A DNA stretch of 64,000 nt from Mycolicibacterium sarraceniae (GCF_010731875.1 NZ_AP022595.1:1798001-1862000); one strand, 5' to 3'; shown: positions 25,944 through 35,453, counted from the stretch's first letter. The notes: generated by a model not told the origin, from the letters alone. Program-made: numbers and translations.

Positions 25944-27638
25944 TCATACCGTGTCGGCATACAGGTGCACCAGGCCGGACGCAACGGCGTAGCGCGGCCC
26001 GTGTACTCCGTCGACATCGGCCCGCCCGACGGCGACCGGAACGGTGCGCAGCGATTCGCCCACCGTCCGCAGCAGCTCGTCGTCGAGGGCGCCGCCGCCG
26101 GCCAGCACCAGAGCAACCGGGGGTGTGTCGAAAGCTTTCAGGCAGCGGGCGATGTTGGCTGCGACGGTCTGCTGCTTGACCGCCAGCCGAAGGCTGCGCC
26201 ACTCCTCGGCGGCCAGCCGGCTGGAGAACGGGACCAGCCCGGCGCTTCCGCGAGTACACAACCGGCCGATCGCCTCGGGCGGCGCCGGTGCGTCCAGGAA
26301 CACCCGGCGACCGTCCTCCTCATGGGCGATGTGTGGCCCTTCGACCCGGATCGCCGGCGAGCGCTTGACCTGTTCAGCCAATGCGCGGGGGACACCGAGG
26401 GTGGCCGCGACGGCCGTGGTGATGGCTTCACCTGCCCCGGCGGCCACCACTTCCCGGTCGGGGCCGATCACGTCGATGGTGCCGCCGCCGATATCGCACA
26501 CGATCGATCTGGGCGGCAGATGCGGAGTGGTGTGGGCACCGCGCGCGGCCGCCCGCGGCTCCGAGGCGATGGTCCGGGCCGGGCGGCCGCACATCTGCTG
26601 CAGGGTGATCGCGGCATCGGCGACTTCGTCGGCGGCCAGCAGCGCGACGATGGTGCCGCCGGTTTCGACGATCCCGCGGCGCAGCCACGCGCCGTCGTCG
26701 ATCGCCTTGAGGTTGGTGAAATAGGCGTCGTCGACGGCGATTCCGTGGACGGCCGACGGCAGGGCGGCCAGTCGCACGCCGACTACCGTCCCGGGCGGGC
26801 GGACTCGCAGCAGGCTTTCTGCCTCGGCCGGCGAATAGCGGTGCACGACACCGTCGACTCCGCACTCCGCGTAGTCGTCGTCGGCCGCCGGTGGCGCAGG
26901 CTCGTCGGAGCGCAGGGTCACCGCGATCGCCGGGGAGTCCGCGAGCTCGCGGGTGAACTCGGCAATCCGGTGAATGTGCTGGTGGCCGATCTCGAGGGCC
27001 GCCGACAGCGCGATCGGGTCGGCCAAGGCGCGATACGAGCGCCCCTCGGCCACCACTTCGATCGCCACCGGCGCGCCGCGCTGCAAGCCGGCAAGGTCGA
27101 CTTCGTCGACGACCGGCACGCCGCCGGGAATCCGGTTGGCGATCAGCACCGCCTCATCGCGTTCGGCGATCACCCCGGCCACCCGCCAACCACGGTCGAT
27201 GGCCTGGGTTATCTCCAGGGCGGCCACCTCGAAGTCGACCGTCGAATCGACCGAAACGACGATACGTCCGGCGGTCACCGGGCCGCTGAGGTCGGCAAGC
27301 GGGACGTGGGCCCCGACGCCCGATCCCGATCCTGCCGGGGTGCTCGCGCTGGGGCGACGCAGGTTTCGCACCGGGCAATGGGGCGGTGTCGGTGGCGGCA
27401 GCGGCGCCGTCGCCGTGTCGACCGGCCGCAGCGCCGAAAGGACGATCTCGTCGACCCGGACCTGTGCCTGGACCTCGAGCTTGTGCAGCAGCGCCGCCGC
27501 GCCTGCCAGCGATTCCGGGGACCCCTTGCGCCCACGGGTCGGGGCTTGTCCGTGGCAGATCTGCGTCAGCGGCCCGGGACCCACCCGCGCAACAACGATC
27601 TCGGTGGTGTGATTTCCGACATCGATACCGGCCACCAC
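25944..27638 (-). CDS. Diol/glycerol dehydratase reactivating factor, large subunit (DdrA-like)
   Basis: A 564-residue ASKHA-fold protein matching the alpha subunit of B12-dependent diol dehydratase reactivases. The N-terminal phosphate loop GIDVGNHTTEIVV, the second ATPase motif VCDIGGGTIDV, and the C-terminal LVLAGGGALDDEL are all present. These factors exchange inactive cobalamin for adenosylcobalamin using ATP. It is somewhat shorter than DdrA/PduG (about 610). The start is taken at the GTG of the VAGIDVGN N-terminus; a TTG overlapping the small-subunit stop (TTGA) is also possible. No gene for the partner subunit DdrB/PduH is seen nearby. Confidence 0.88.
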   Translation of the reverse strand: MVAGIDVGNHTTEIVVARVGPGPLTQICHGQAPTRGRKGSPESLAGAAALLHKLEVQAQVRVDEIVLSALRPVDTATAPLPPPTPPHCPVRNLRRPSASTPAGSGSGVGAHVPLADLSGPVTAGRIVVSVDSTVDFEVAALEITQAIDRGWRVAGVIAERDEAVLIANRIPGGVPVVDEVDLAGLQRGAPVAIEVVAEGRSYRALADPIALSAALEIGHQHIHRIAEFTRELADSPAIAVTLRSDEPAPPAADDDYAECGVDGVVHRYSPAEAESLLRVRPPGTVVGVRLAALPSAVHGIAVDDAYFTNLKAIDDGAWLRRGIVETGGTIVALLAADEVADAAITLQQMCGRPARTIASEPRAAARGAHTTPHLPPRSIVCDIGGGTIDVIGPDREVVAAGAGEAITTAVAATLGVPRALAEQVKRSPAIRVEGPHIAHEEDGRRVFLDAPAPPEAIGRLCTRGSAGLVPFSSRLAAEEWRSLRLAVKQQTVAANIARCLKAFDTPPVALVLAGGGALDDELLRTVGESLRTVPVAVGRADVDGVHGPRYAVASGLVHLYADTV

Positions 27639-27640
27639 AC

Positions 27641-27976
27641 TCAACGCAGCAGACCCCGCCGCTGGTAGACGGTCGCCGCGTGGCGCACCAACTGCGCGCA
27701 GCGGCGGGCACCGCGCGACTCCAACGCGGCCCCGAGTGTCTCGAGTTCCTGCGCTGTCGACCGGTGCGGGCGCAGCGCTTCGTAGAGGTCCATCACCTCG
27801 CCGTCCGTCATCGTCGCCAATTCGGCTGCGCGCAAGAAGTTCTCGGCCAGCTGCGGGTTGCCACCCGCCGCCGCGACCGACGCCTGGTGCGCCAGCGTTG
27901 CGGGGTCCATCCGCAGATCGGACAGACTCAGCTTGCCGTCGACGGCCGCCTCGACGGTGTAGGGATTTTTGGTCAT
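27641..27976 (-). CDS. Diol/glycerol dehydratase small subunit (PduE-like)
   Basis: A 111-residue protein matching the core of PduE/DdrC: it begins NPYTVEAAVDGKLSLSDLR and retains ENFLRAAELATM, YEALRPHRST and the C-terminal RHAATVYQRRGLL. Enteric PduE is about 173 residues; the missing part is the N-terminal extension that in enteric forms includes an amphipathic encapsulation-like helix. It overlaps the end of the fused large/medium subunit gene by four bases (ATGA) and is followed directly by the reactivase gene, so the subunits are co-translated. Confidence 0.9.
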   Translation of the reverse strand: MTKNPYTVEAAVDGKLSLSDLRMDPATLAHQASVAAAGGNPQLAENFLRAAELATMTDGEVMDLYEALRPHRSTAQELETLGAALESRGARRCAQLVRHAATVYQRRGLLR

Positions 27977-30255
27977 GCGCGAGCCGCATCGATCGTCACC
28001 GGGGGTTCGCCGGGCTCGCAGGCCGCGCGTTCGAGCGCGACCAGCGCCACTGCGCGGGCGTGGTAACGCGCCGAGATCGACTCGTCGGTGCCGCCGGTGA
28101 AGATCGGCACCGGCGCCATGCCCTTGGCGTGGCGCGCGGCGTTCTTGCCCAGCTGCCGGTACATGTCAGCGTCGAGCAGGGGGGCGACGCTGAATAGTTC
28201 GAGGTTGGCCAGAGGGGCCAGGTCGCGACGGTGTATCAGGGCAGTTCCCTTGCCTTGCAATCCAATTCCAATCCCTGAACCCGACAGCTTGGCCGCAGTC
28301 AACCCGATCAGGCCGACATCGATCGTCGAGCGGACCCGGACCAGCCGCGCCACGCAGCCCTCCTCTTCCAGCCCGGCCTCGATCTGCCGCAGGACTTCAC
28401 CCACCGTCAGCCCGCACAGGGTGAGCCAGACACTGCGGCCCAGCGCCGGGGACAGGCCGATACATACTTCTCGCGGATCGCTGCCCTGCCGCGCGTTCTC
28501 GACCGGGGTCAGCGTGATGTGCCCGCGATGCTGGTCTTGGTCGGCCGTCAGCTCCGCTGCCGTCCGTGCCTGCCTGATCCCGTCGATCTCCGCGCGGCGG
28601 GCCTCCGAGAGCGCGTACCCGGTGCCCGGGCCCGCGTAATCGTTGGGGTCGGTGAGCTTCGAGAGCACCTGAAAGTTCTCGTCGAAGATGGCCGAGGTCT
28701 GCAACTGATCGCCGCGCAGCCGCTCGGCGGTCAGCCGCATGATCGCCTCGGCTTCGGCCTCGAAACCGGTGCGGTGTAGCGCGGCGACCACGTCGAAGAC
28801 CGTCAGCTGACGGGCCTCGATAGCCGCGGCGGCCTCGGCCACCATCTTGGGGTGGCCGGCCGGGAGGTCACGGGAGCCGTTGGCCACCACCACTTCGTCG
28901 ACCCGGGCGTCGTCGTAGTCCGCCAGACCGAGGTCGCGGTAGACGGCCTGCACGGCCGTCGCGGCGCGGCGGCGCACCCGGGCCAGGTGCTCGGCCGACA
29001 CGGTCCGCAGCCCGCCGTCTGCGCCCCAGTCCCGCTGCAGCACCAGGAAGTCGTCCATGTCGTCGGAGTTGAAGTTCGACAATGCGAATGCGTTGTCGTA
29101 GCGGGGAATCGAGCCGAATCCGGAGAAGACGAAATCCGCCCCGGCCAACAGGACCGGCAGGGTGTGGGCGCTGCGGCGGATGTCGGACTCGGAGATGAGA
29201 TTGTCGTTGCCCGCGCATGATTCGAGATCGCGCAGCATCACCATCAGGTTTTCGGCGAGCAGCTCCTTCATACCTTCCGGTACCGACGCGACCACCCCGA
29301 CGCCGTCGATTCCGCCGTTCTGCACGCCTTGCGAGCCCAGCGCCCGGGCAAGCGACACGCACCGCGATTCCAGATACAGGATGGAGCACTTCTCGGCCGC
29401 ACCCATGAGGACCTCGGCGCCGCCGCCGCTGGTGACCCTCATCTTGAGGCCTCGGGAGGCGTAGGCGGAGGTGAGGATCGCCTTGGAGAACGGGGTGTCG
29501 TCACCGTCGACGAACACCTGCTCGGTGCCGTAAATCGAGATCGTCTCGGCGTAGCTGGTTAAGCCGCGCAAACCCAGCCGGAGTTCGAGGGCTTCCTCGA
29601 TCGAGCACTGGGCCAGCGCTCCGGGCACCCCCACCTGGCTGCCGATCAACAGTGCCACCGCGTTCGACGGCGCGTCGCCCAATACGGGCACCGTCGTCTC
29701 GACTTCACGGAAGCCGTAGGCCACCGCGCTCGCCGCGTCGGCGGCGATCAGCAGCGGGTCGTCGAGCTGGTTGGTCACGTGCGCCTGGTTGCTCGGGGTG
29801 CGCCGGGCTCGCATCTTGGCCATCGCCATCTGCATCTCGACCGGCGTCAGCATGGCTACGACCCGGGCCAGTTTGGCCGGGGTGGTACCGCCGATGAGGC
29901 GGACCACCTCGGATCGGGGCACGTTGATGTCGACCGCCATCCGGGCCAGGACGGCGTCGTCGAGGGCCATCGCCTCGGCGGCGGCCACCAGGTCGATGCC
30001 GTGCCGGGCGACGAACTCGTCGATGACGTCGAACTCGGCGGCCGGCTTGCCGTCGAGTTCGATGACGACGCCGTCGCGAACCACCAGCGATGGCGCGGGA
30101 TCGTAGGGGCTGTGCATCGCGGCCAGTCCCAGCGCAGGGTTGGCCACGCTGAAGCCGTCGAGGTTGACCGGCTTTCCGTCCAGGACGCGCATTCGCCCCT
30201 GGTCGAGGTCCGCCGGGTGGTGCTGCTCGGATTTGCCATCCTGTGGCAGGGCCAC
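27973..30255 (-). CDS. B12-dependent diol/glycerol dehydratase, fused large and medium subunits
   Basis: A 760-residue protein joining PduC-like (about residues 1-575) and PduD-like (about 590-760) subunits. The large part follows PduC closely through KMRARRTPSNQAHVTNQ, CSIEEALELRLG, YGTEQVFVDGDDTPFSK and NDYAGPGTGY; the medium part shows GLSPALGR, SGSGIGIGLQGKGTALIH and LELFSVAPLL. With adenosylcobalamin it should convert 1,2-propanediol or glycerol to propionaldehyde or 3-hydroxypropionaldehyde. The GTG start is chosen because GAGGAGG lies nine bases before it; an ATG 21 codons later is the alternative. Fusion buries the medium-subunit N-terminus that carries the encapsulation signal in enteric Pdu. 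It lies 50 bases downstream of the permease gene. Confidence 0.93.
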   Translation of the reverse strand: MALPQDGKSEQHHPADLDQGRMRVLDGKPVNLDGFSVANPALGLAAMHSPYDPAPSLVVRDGVVIELDGKPAAEFDVIDEFVARHGIDLVAAAEAMALDDAVLARMAVDINVPRSEVVRLIGGTTPAKLARVVAMLTPVEMQMAMAKMRARRTPSNQAHVTNQLDDPLLIAADAASAVAYGFREVETTVPVLGDAPSNAVALLIGSQVGVPGALAQCSIEEALELRLGLRGLTSYAETISIYGTEQVFVDGDDTPFSKAILTSAYASRGLKMRVTSGGGAEVLMGAAEKCSILYLESRCVSLARALGSQGVQNGGIDGVGVVASVPEGMKELLAENLMVMLRDLESCAGNDNLISESDIRRSAHTLPVLLAGADFVFSGFGSIPRYDNAFALSNFNSDDMDDFLVLQRDWGADGGLRTVSAEHLARVRRRAATAVQAVYRDLGLADYDDARVDEVVVANGSRDLPAGHPKMVAEAAAAIEARQLTVFDVVAALHRTGFEAEAEAIMRLTAERLRGDQLQTSAIFDENFQVLSKLTDPNDYAGPGTGYALSEARRAEIDGIRQARTAAELTADQDQHRGHITLTPVENARQGSDPREVCIGLSPALGRSVWLTLCGLTVGEVLRQIEAGLEEEGCVARLVRVRSTIDVGLIGLTAAKLSGSGIGIGLQGKGTALIHRRDLAPLANLELFSVAPLLDADMYRQLGKNAARHAKGMAPVPIFTGGTDESISARYHARAVALVALERAACEPGEPPVTIDAARA

Positions 30256-30305
30256 GGTGTCGGTCCTCCTCGGTCCTCGAGCCAGGGGCGAAATGTCGTT
30301 ACCCG

Positions 30306-31841
30306 CTAATCGCGAATCGCGTTGTCTTCGAAAACGATACGGCCGATCAACTCGTAGCGCCTTGGGTCGCGCAGTTTGAAGTACAGCGCTGCGCCCGCTC
30401 CAAAGACGAACAGCCCGACCACGATCCACGGTGTCAGCGTGAACAGCAACGTCCCGGACGCGGTGCCCGCGGCGGCGTCTTTGTGCTCCCACAGCAGATA
30501 GACGACATAGAGCATGCCGATCCCACCGAGCATGGGTGCCACGAGGGTGCGGAACCAGTGCTTGCTGACCGGGTGATTCTTGCGGATGTGGAAATAGCTG
30601 ACCACCGAGAACGCGCACAGCGACTGGACGATCATGATCGCCATTGTGCCGAGGATCGCCAGCAGGGTGTACATATCCGAGTAGGGATCCATCCCGGCGG
30701 CGAGGAACGCCAGGATGATCACCAGCGTGATGCCGCTCTGCACGAACGATGCGACGTAGGGCGAGCCGTGCGTGGGGTGCGTGGCACCGATGGTCCGCTG
30801 CAGGTACTTCGAGAGTCCTTCGCGGCCCAGGGCATAGAGATAACGCGACGCGCAGTTGTGGAACGCCATGCCGCACGCGAACGAACCGGTGACCAGGAGG
30901 ACGTTGAACATCGTGATGGCCCAGCCGCCGTAGTAATTGCGTACCGGCCCGAAGAAGATCTCCGAAGCGGTGTCGGCGTCCTGCGCGAGTTCGATCGACT
31001 TCTGTGGTCCGGTGCCGGCGATGGCCATCCAGGAGACGAAGACGTAGAACAACCCGACGCCGATGACGCTGAACATGGTGGCCCGGGGAATGATCTTCTT
31101 GGGCTCGCGGGACTCCTCTCCATACATTGCCGTGGATTCGAATCCGACCCACGACCAGAAGGCGAAGAACAAGCCGAGTCCGGCGCTGGCGCCGGCGATC
31201 CCGGCCGCCGGGCTGAATGCGCCGGCCGGGTTGATCGTCTCCGAGACCGCGAAGCCCTGGGGGCCGCCGCCGTGGATGAGTACCGCGACTGCCCCGAGTG
31301 CCAGCATGACGATCTCCGTCACCAGGAACACGCCGAGCACCTTGGCGGTGAGGTTCACGTCGAAGTAGGTGAGGATCGCGTTGAGCGCCAGCATGCCCAG
31401 TGCGGGAACGATCCATGGAATCGACATGTGGAACTGGGACTCGAGCAGATTCTTGAAGAAGAACGAGAAGATGCCGATCAGCGATCCCTCGAACACCACG
31501 TAGGCCATGGTGATCAGCGCTCCGCTGGCCAAGCCGACGATCTTGCCCAGGCCGTGAGCGATGTAGCCGTAGAAGGCGCCAGTGGTGGTGATGTGCTTGG
31601 CCATGGTCGCGTAGCCCACGGCGAACAACGCCAGGACTACGGTGGCGACTAGGTAGCCGGCCGGCGCATGTGAACCATTACCAAAACCAACTGCGATCGG
31701 CACGTTGCCGACCATTGCGGTGATCGGCGCGGCCGTGGCGACCGCCATGAAGATCACACCCACGGTGCCGACCGCGTTGCGTTTGAGTAGCTGTACGTTG
31801 TCGCCCGAACTCTTCTCGGGTGTTATCGCTTGATCGGTCAT
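30306..31841 (-). CDS. APC-superfamily amino acid/polyamine permease
   Basis: A 511-residue membrane transporter with about 12 hydrophobic segments and the APC-type first-helix sequence GVIFMAVATAAPITAMVGN. A short hydrophilic N-terminus precedes helix 1. The ATG at MTDQAITPEK is chosen over an ATG 41 codons upstream because the upstream part is not transporter-like and CAGGAA precedes this ATG. It is divergent from the microcompartment operon and first in the diol dehydratase operon. Permeases of this type accompany RMM microcompartments, so import of an amino alcohol such as 1-amino-2-propanol is a reasonable inference. Confidence 0.9.
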   Translation of the reverse strand: MTDQAITPEKSSGDNVQLLKRNAVGTVGVIFMAVATAAPITAMVGNVPIAVGFGNGSHAPAGYLVATVVLALFAVGYATMAKHITTTGAFYGYIAHGLGKIVGLASGALITMAYVVFEGSLIGIFSFFFKNLLESQFHMSIPWIVPALGMLALNAILTYFDVNLTAKVLGVFLVTEIVMLALGAVAVLIHGGGPQGFAVSETINPAGAFSPAAGIAGASAGLGLFFAFWSWVGFESTAMYGEESREPKKIIPRATMFSVIGVGLFYVFVSWMAIAGTGPQKSIELAQDADTASEIFFGPVRNYYGGWAITMFNVLLVTGSFACGMAFHNCASRYLYALGREGLSKYLQRTIGATHPTHGSPYVASFVQSGITLVIILAFLAAGMDPYSDMYTLLAILGTMAIMIVQSLCAFSVVSYFHIRKNHPVSKHWFRTLVAPMLGGIGMLYVVYLLWEHKDAAAGTASGTLLFTLTPWIVVGLFVFGAGAALYFKLRDPRRYELIGRIVFEDNAIRD

Positions 31842-31913
31842 CGAGTTCCTGGACCTTTCCAGATGTAGACGTGGAACGCCGGATGTGGCCCACGCCACAG
31901 GCGGACGTCCGTA

Positions 31914-31930
31914 TATTGGCACTACCAATA
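31914..31930 (-). promoter_or_regulatory. Operator dyad A on the permease/diol dehydratase promoter
   Basis: TATTGGCACTACCAATA is a perfect 6-bp inverted repeat with a five-base spacer. On the reverse strand a TTGCCA (31941-31936), a 17-base gap and CAATAT (31918-31913) form a plausible promoter, with the dyad covering the gap and minus-10. The TGG-N5-CCA core matches the dyads at 31965 and 39066, so the GntR regulator is the likely ligand. Confidence 0.65.
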
Positions 31931-31957
31931 CGGCTTGGCAAGACCCGATTTCGACCA

Positions 31958-31986
31958 TTGACATAAATGGTCACTCCATTTAGGTT
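31958..31986 (+). promoter_or_regulatory. Microcompartment operon promoter with operator dyad B in its spacer
   Basis: TTGACA at 31958-31963, a 17-base gap and TAGGTT at 31981-31986 form a strong sigma-A-type promoter for the rightward operon; the first ATG is 30 bases further, after GTGAGGAG. The gap is almost exactly filled by AAATGGTCACTCCATTT (31965-31981), a perfect 6-bp inverted repeat with a five-base spacer and the same TGG-N5-CCA core as dyad A. The dyad centres are 51 bases apart, close to five helical turns. Occupancy would exclude RNA polymerase. Confidence 0.75.
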
Positions 31987-32016
31987 CGGATCCGTTGACA
32001 GCGTGTGAGGAGCCGC

Positions 32017-33297
32017 ATGCACGACTACGGAACATTCGCGTTCGACTCCAAGGCCGACGTGTTGGAGCGGGCGAAGACGTTTTGGAATCCGGACAAGACT
32101 CAGTTTTGGACGGATGCCGGCGTCGACTTGGTCATTGATCGCCGTGAAGGCTACTTCCTGTGGGACATGGCTGGGCGTCGGCTGATCGACATGCACCTCA
32201 ACGGTGGCACCTACAACCTCGGGCATCGCAATCCTGAAGTGGTGCAGGCACTTACCGAGGGTATGCAATATTTCGATGTCGGTAACCACCACTTCCCGTC
32301 GGTGGCCCGAACGGCCTTGGCGCAGAAGCTGGTGGAGTCCGCGCCCGCCTCGATCACCAAGGTCGCGTTCGGTTCCGGTGGCGGTGAGGCGATCGATATC
32401 GCGCTCAAGAGCGCCCGGCACGCCACCCAGCGGCGCAAGATCGTCTCGATCGCCAAGGCCTACCACGGTCATACCGGGCTGGCGGTCGCCACCGGAGACG
32501 ACCGGTTCGCCAAACTCTTCCTCGCCGACCGCCCCGACGAGTTCATCCAGGTACCGTTCGGCGACGTCGGTGCGATGGAACAAGCGCTTTCCGGTGACGA
32601 CGTTGCTGCCGTCATCATGGAGACCATCCTGGCCACCTACGGATTCCCGCTGCCCCCAACGGGATACCTCGAGGCGGTCAAAGGCCTGACCGAGAAGTAC
32701 GGCGCGCTCTACATTGCCGACGAAGTGCAGACCGGCCTCATGCGCACCGGTGAGATGTGGGCGATCACCAAACACGGCATCGAACCCGACATCATCGTCA
32801 CCGGCAAGGGCCTGTCCGGCGGCATGTACCCGATCACCGCCGCCATGCTGGGTGACCGAGCGGCACAGTGGCTGAATCAGGATGGTTTTGGCCATATCTC
32901 GACCTTCGGCGGTGCCGAACTCGGTTGTGTGGCCGCCATCAAGACGCTGGAAATCTGCAGCCGCCCCGAAGTGCGGTCCATGGTTCATTACATCGCCGAC
33001 CTTTTCAGTGCCGGGCTCGCGCGCATTCAGAGCGACTACCCCGACTGGTTCGTCGGCATCCGGCAGAACGGAGTGGTCATCGGGCTGGAGTTCAACCACC
33101 CCGAGGGAGCCAAGTTCGTGATGCGCGAACTGTACGAAAACGGGGTGTGGGCGATCTTCTCGACCCTCGATCCCCGTGTGCTGCAGTTCAAGCCGGGCCT
33201 GCTGCTGGGGCGTGACCTATGCGAGGACGTGCTGGACCGGGTCGACGTCGCAGTGGGACGGGCCCGCACGGCTGCGATGGGAGGGAGACGATCATGA
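32017..33297 (+). CDS. Class III aminotransferase-fold PLP enzyme, probable amino-alcohol-phosphate phospho-lyase
   Basis: A 426-residue PLP enzyme of the class III aminotransferase family. The Schiff-base lysine is Lys264 in TGKGLSGGMYP, preceded by the IADEVQTGLMRTG aspartate motif. In RMM microcompartment loci of M. smegmatis a protein of this family accompanies a 1-amino-2-propanol kinase and is thought to eliminate phosphate and ammonia from the phosphorylated amino alcohol, giving propionaldehyde. Phospho-lyases such as ethanolamine-phosphate lyase use this fold. It is first in the operon; GTGAGGAG precedes the ATG, and its stop overlaps the aldehyde dehydrogenase ATG by four bases. Confidence 0.88.
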   Translation: MHDYGTFAFDSKADVLERAKTFWNPDKTQFWTDAGVDLVIDRREGYFLWDMAGRRLIDMHLNGGTYNLGHRNPEVVQALTEGMQYFDVGNHHFPSVARTALAQKLVESAPASITKVAFGSGGGEAIDIALKSARHATQRRKIVSIAKAYHGHTGLAVATGDDRFAKLFLADRPDEFIQVPFGDVGAMEQALSGDDVAAVIMETILATYGFPLPPTGYLEAVKGLTEKYGALYIADEVQTGLMRTGEMWAITKHGIEPDIIVTGKGLSGGMYPITAAMLGDRAAQWLNQDGFGHISTFGGAELGCVAAIKTLEICSRPEVRSMVHYIADLFSAGLARIQSDYPDWFVGIRQNGVVIGLEFNHPEGAKFVMRELYENGVWAIFSTLDPRVLQFKPGLLLGRDLCEDVLDRVDVAVGRARTAAMGGRRS

Positions 33298-34844
33298 CGA
33301 CCATCGCCTCGGGCGGTCATATGCTGGAACGTGCCCAGTGGGCCGCCCGCGCGTTCGCCGATTTCGACCAGGCTGCGGTGTCGGCTATCGTCACCGCGGT
33401 CGCTGATGCCGGGTACAACGAAGCGGAGCGCTTCGCCGCGGCGGCTGTTGCCGAAACCGGTATGGGGGTGGTGGCCGACAAGCTGCTCAAGAACCGCGCC
33501 TGCTCGCGAGGCATCGTCGACTACTACCGCGGTGAGGATTTCGTATCCCCGCGGGTTGACACCGCCCGCAAGATTGTGGAGATTCCGCGTCCGGCCGGTG
33601 TGGTGCTCGCCCTGACGCCGACGACGAATCCGGTGGCGACCGTCTACTTCAAGGTCATCCTGGCGCTGATGACGCGCAATGCCGTTGTGGTGGCACCGCA
33701 TCCGCGCGCCAAGCGCTGCTCGGCCGACGCCGCCTACGTCCTCGCCGACGCTGCGGCGAGCGCCGGGGCCCCCGACGGCATCATCCAGGTGATCGACGAG
33801 CCGTCGATACCCCTGGTCGAAGCGCTGATGGCTGACGAGCGCACCGACGTCATCGTGGCCACCGGCGGCACCGGTGTGGTTCGCGCCGCGTACTCGTCGG
33901 GCAATCCGGCCCTCGGCGTCGGGCCGGGCAACGTCCCGGTTCTCGTCGACGCCAGTGCCGATATCGCCGCCGCGGCCAGACGCATCGTCGACAGCAAGGC
34001 ATTCGACAACTCGGTGCTGTGCACCAACGAATCGGTGCTCATCGCCGAGGAGTCGATCGCGGCGGCACTGTGCTCGGCGATGACCCGCAACGGCGCGCAC
34101 ATCCTCGATGCCGACAGTGCGCGACGGTTGCGCGAGTACATGTTTGCCGATCAGCACCTGAACACCGACGTCGTCGGCCGCGACGCGGCCTGGATCGCCG
34201 GTCGGGCCGGTCTGCGGGTGGGCCCCAAGACCCGTGTGCTGGTAGCGCCATTCGAGCATGTCATCGCCGAGGAGATGTTCGCGCACGAAAAGCTCTCACC
34301 GGTGCTGGGCATGACGACAGTGCCCGACGCCCACCGCGGCATCCGTGCGGCCCGCAGTGTGGTGCGGATCGGCGGCGCCGGGCACTCGGCGGCGATCCAT
34401 AGCGAGAATCCACGCGTCATCACCGAATTCGCCGCGCAGGTGCCGGTTCTCCGGGTCTCGGCGAACGTCGGGAACAGCACCGGCAGCTCGGGTCTGGAGA
34501 CCAATCTCGCCCCGTCGATGACGATCGGCACCGGGTTCGTCGGGCGCAGCTCGATCGGGGAGAACCTGCAGCCGCAGAACCTGGTGAACTGGGCGAGGAT
34601 CGCCTACAACCGTGATGCGGGGGTGGCGATGCCGAACTTCGCCGGGGTGAACCCGTGGCGGACGCCGGTAGGCCCGGTTCCCGAGTATCCGCGTGCCTCG
34701 AATGATCGCGGTGCCGCACCGCATCCCCAACCCGCGCGTAACGGCCAGCCAGTGGGCCGTTCCGCGCAGTCCGATCTCGACCTGCTGCGCGCCGAATTGC
34801 GTGCGCTGGTGGTCGAAGAGCTCGCCCAACTGATCAAGAGGTGA
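33294..34844 (+). CDS. CoA-acylating aldehyde dehydrogenase with C-terminal encapsulation peptide
   Basis: A 516-residue acylating aldehyde dehydrogenase related to PduP/EutE. Cys243 in [11 protein letters not shown] is the expected nucleophile, preceded by the [12 protein letters not shown] strand. The catalytic domain ends near residue 465; after a proline/glycine/asparagine-rich linker comes an amphipathic helix, [18 protein letters not shown] and onward to the C-terminus, the classic form of an encapsulation peptide. It should convert the lumenal aldehyde to acyl-CoA with NAD+ and CoA. Start ATG follows GAGGGAG inside the preceding gene. No phosphotransacylase or alcohol dehydrogenase of the usual microcompartment set is in this operon. 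Confidence 0.92.
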   Translation: MTTIASGGHMLERAQWAARAFADFDQAAVSAIVTAVADAGYNEAERFAAAAVAETGMGVVADKLLKNRACSRGIVDYYRGEDFVSPRVDTARKIVEIPRPAGVVLALTPTTNPVATVYFKVILALMTRNAVVVAPHPRAKRCSADAAYVLADAAASAGAPDGIIQVIDEPSIPLVEALMADERTDVIVATGGTGVVRAAYSSGNPALGVGPGNVPVLVDASADIAAAARRIVDSKAFDNSVLCTNESVLIAEESIAAALCSAMTRNGAHILDADSARRLREYMFADQHLNTDVVGRDAAWIAGRAGLRVGPKTRVLVAPFEHVIAEEMFAHEKLSPVLGMTTVPDAHRGIRAARSVVRIGGAGHSAAIHSENPRVITEFAAQVPVLRVSANVGNSTGSSGLETNLAPSMTIGTGFVGRSSIGENLQPQNLVNWARIAYNRDAGVAMPNFAGVNPWRTPVGPVPEYPRASNDRGAAPHPQPARNGQPVGRSAQSDLDLLRAELRALVVEELAQLIKR

Positions 34845-34847
34845 CCT

Positions 34848-35453
34848 GTGGCCGAACTGCGCTCCTTCATCTTCATCGACCGGCTCCAGCCGCAGACCAT
34901 GTCGTATCTCGGCAGCTGGATCAAAGGTGCCCTGCCGCGCGCTGACGTCGCCGCGCAGATCATCGAGGTGGCACCGGGCATCGACATCGAGGGCGTCACC
35001 GACGTGGCGCTCAAGCACGCCGATGTGACGGCCGGAATCCTGTTCGTGGAGCGCCAATTCGGTTATCTGGAGTTCCACGGCGAAACCGGGGCGGTGAAGG
35101 CGGCCGCCGACGCAGCCCTGGCAGAGCTGGGTCAGGATGCAGCCTCCGCGGTGCGCCCGACGATCCTGGCGGCGCGCATCATCTCCAGCATCGACCGGCA
35201 GCATGCGTTCTTGATCAACCGCAACAAACTGGGCTCGATGGTGCTCCCGGGGGAGTCGTTGTACGTGCTGGAGGTGCAACCCGCCTCGTATGCGATTCTC
35301 GCCACCAACGAGGCCGAGAAGGCCGCTGACGTCAAGGTTGTCGACTTCCGGATGATCGGCGCCACCGGGCGGGTCTACCTGTCGGGCACCGAGGCCGACG
35401 TGCGGCAAGGCGCCGAAGCAGCTCAGGACGCCCTGTCCCGGAGTGCAACGTGA
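34848..35453 (+). CDS. BMC-T (tandem-domain) microcompartment shell protein 1
   Basis: A 201-residue shell protein with two BMC domains. The first (about 1-95) holds the ALKHADVTAGILFVERQFGYLEFHG strand pair, and the second (about 100-195) reads LEVQPASYAILATNEAEKAADVKVV. It would form pseudohexameric trimers tiling the shell facets, possibly with a gated central pore. A GTG start is used after GAGGTGACC, three bases after the dehydrogenase stop; its own stop overlaps the accessory gene GTG by four bases. It is homologous to the second BMC-T at 36585 (shared VERQFGxLE and INRNxxxSMxLPG). Confidence 0.92.
   Translation: MAELRSFIFIDRLQPQTMSYLGSWIKGALPRADVAAQIIEVAPGIDIEGVTDVALKHADVTAGILFVERQFGYLEFHGETGAVKAAADAALAELGQDAASAVRPTILAARIISSIDRQHAFLINRNKLGSMVLPGESLYVLEVQPASYAILATNEAEKAADVKVVDFRMIGATGRVYLSGTEADVRQGAEAAQDALSRSAT

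Noticed and set aside
30256..31416. Upstream extension of the diol dehydratase frame through the permease gene
   Set aside because: The permease is encoded in another frame there and is convincing; homology to PduC begins only near 30192, with a strong ribosome site before the GTG at 30255.
31842..32016. Cobalamin riboswitch upstream of the permease/diol dehydratase operon
   Set aside because: The leader on the reverse strand is only about 70 bases after the likely start of transcription and shows no B12-box-like conserved core; control by the dyads explains the region better.
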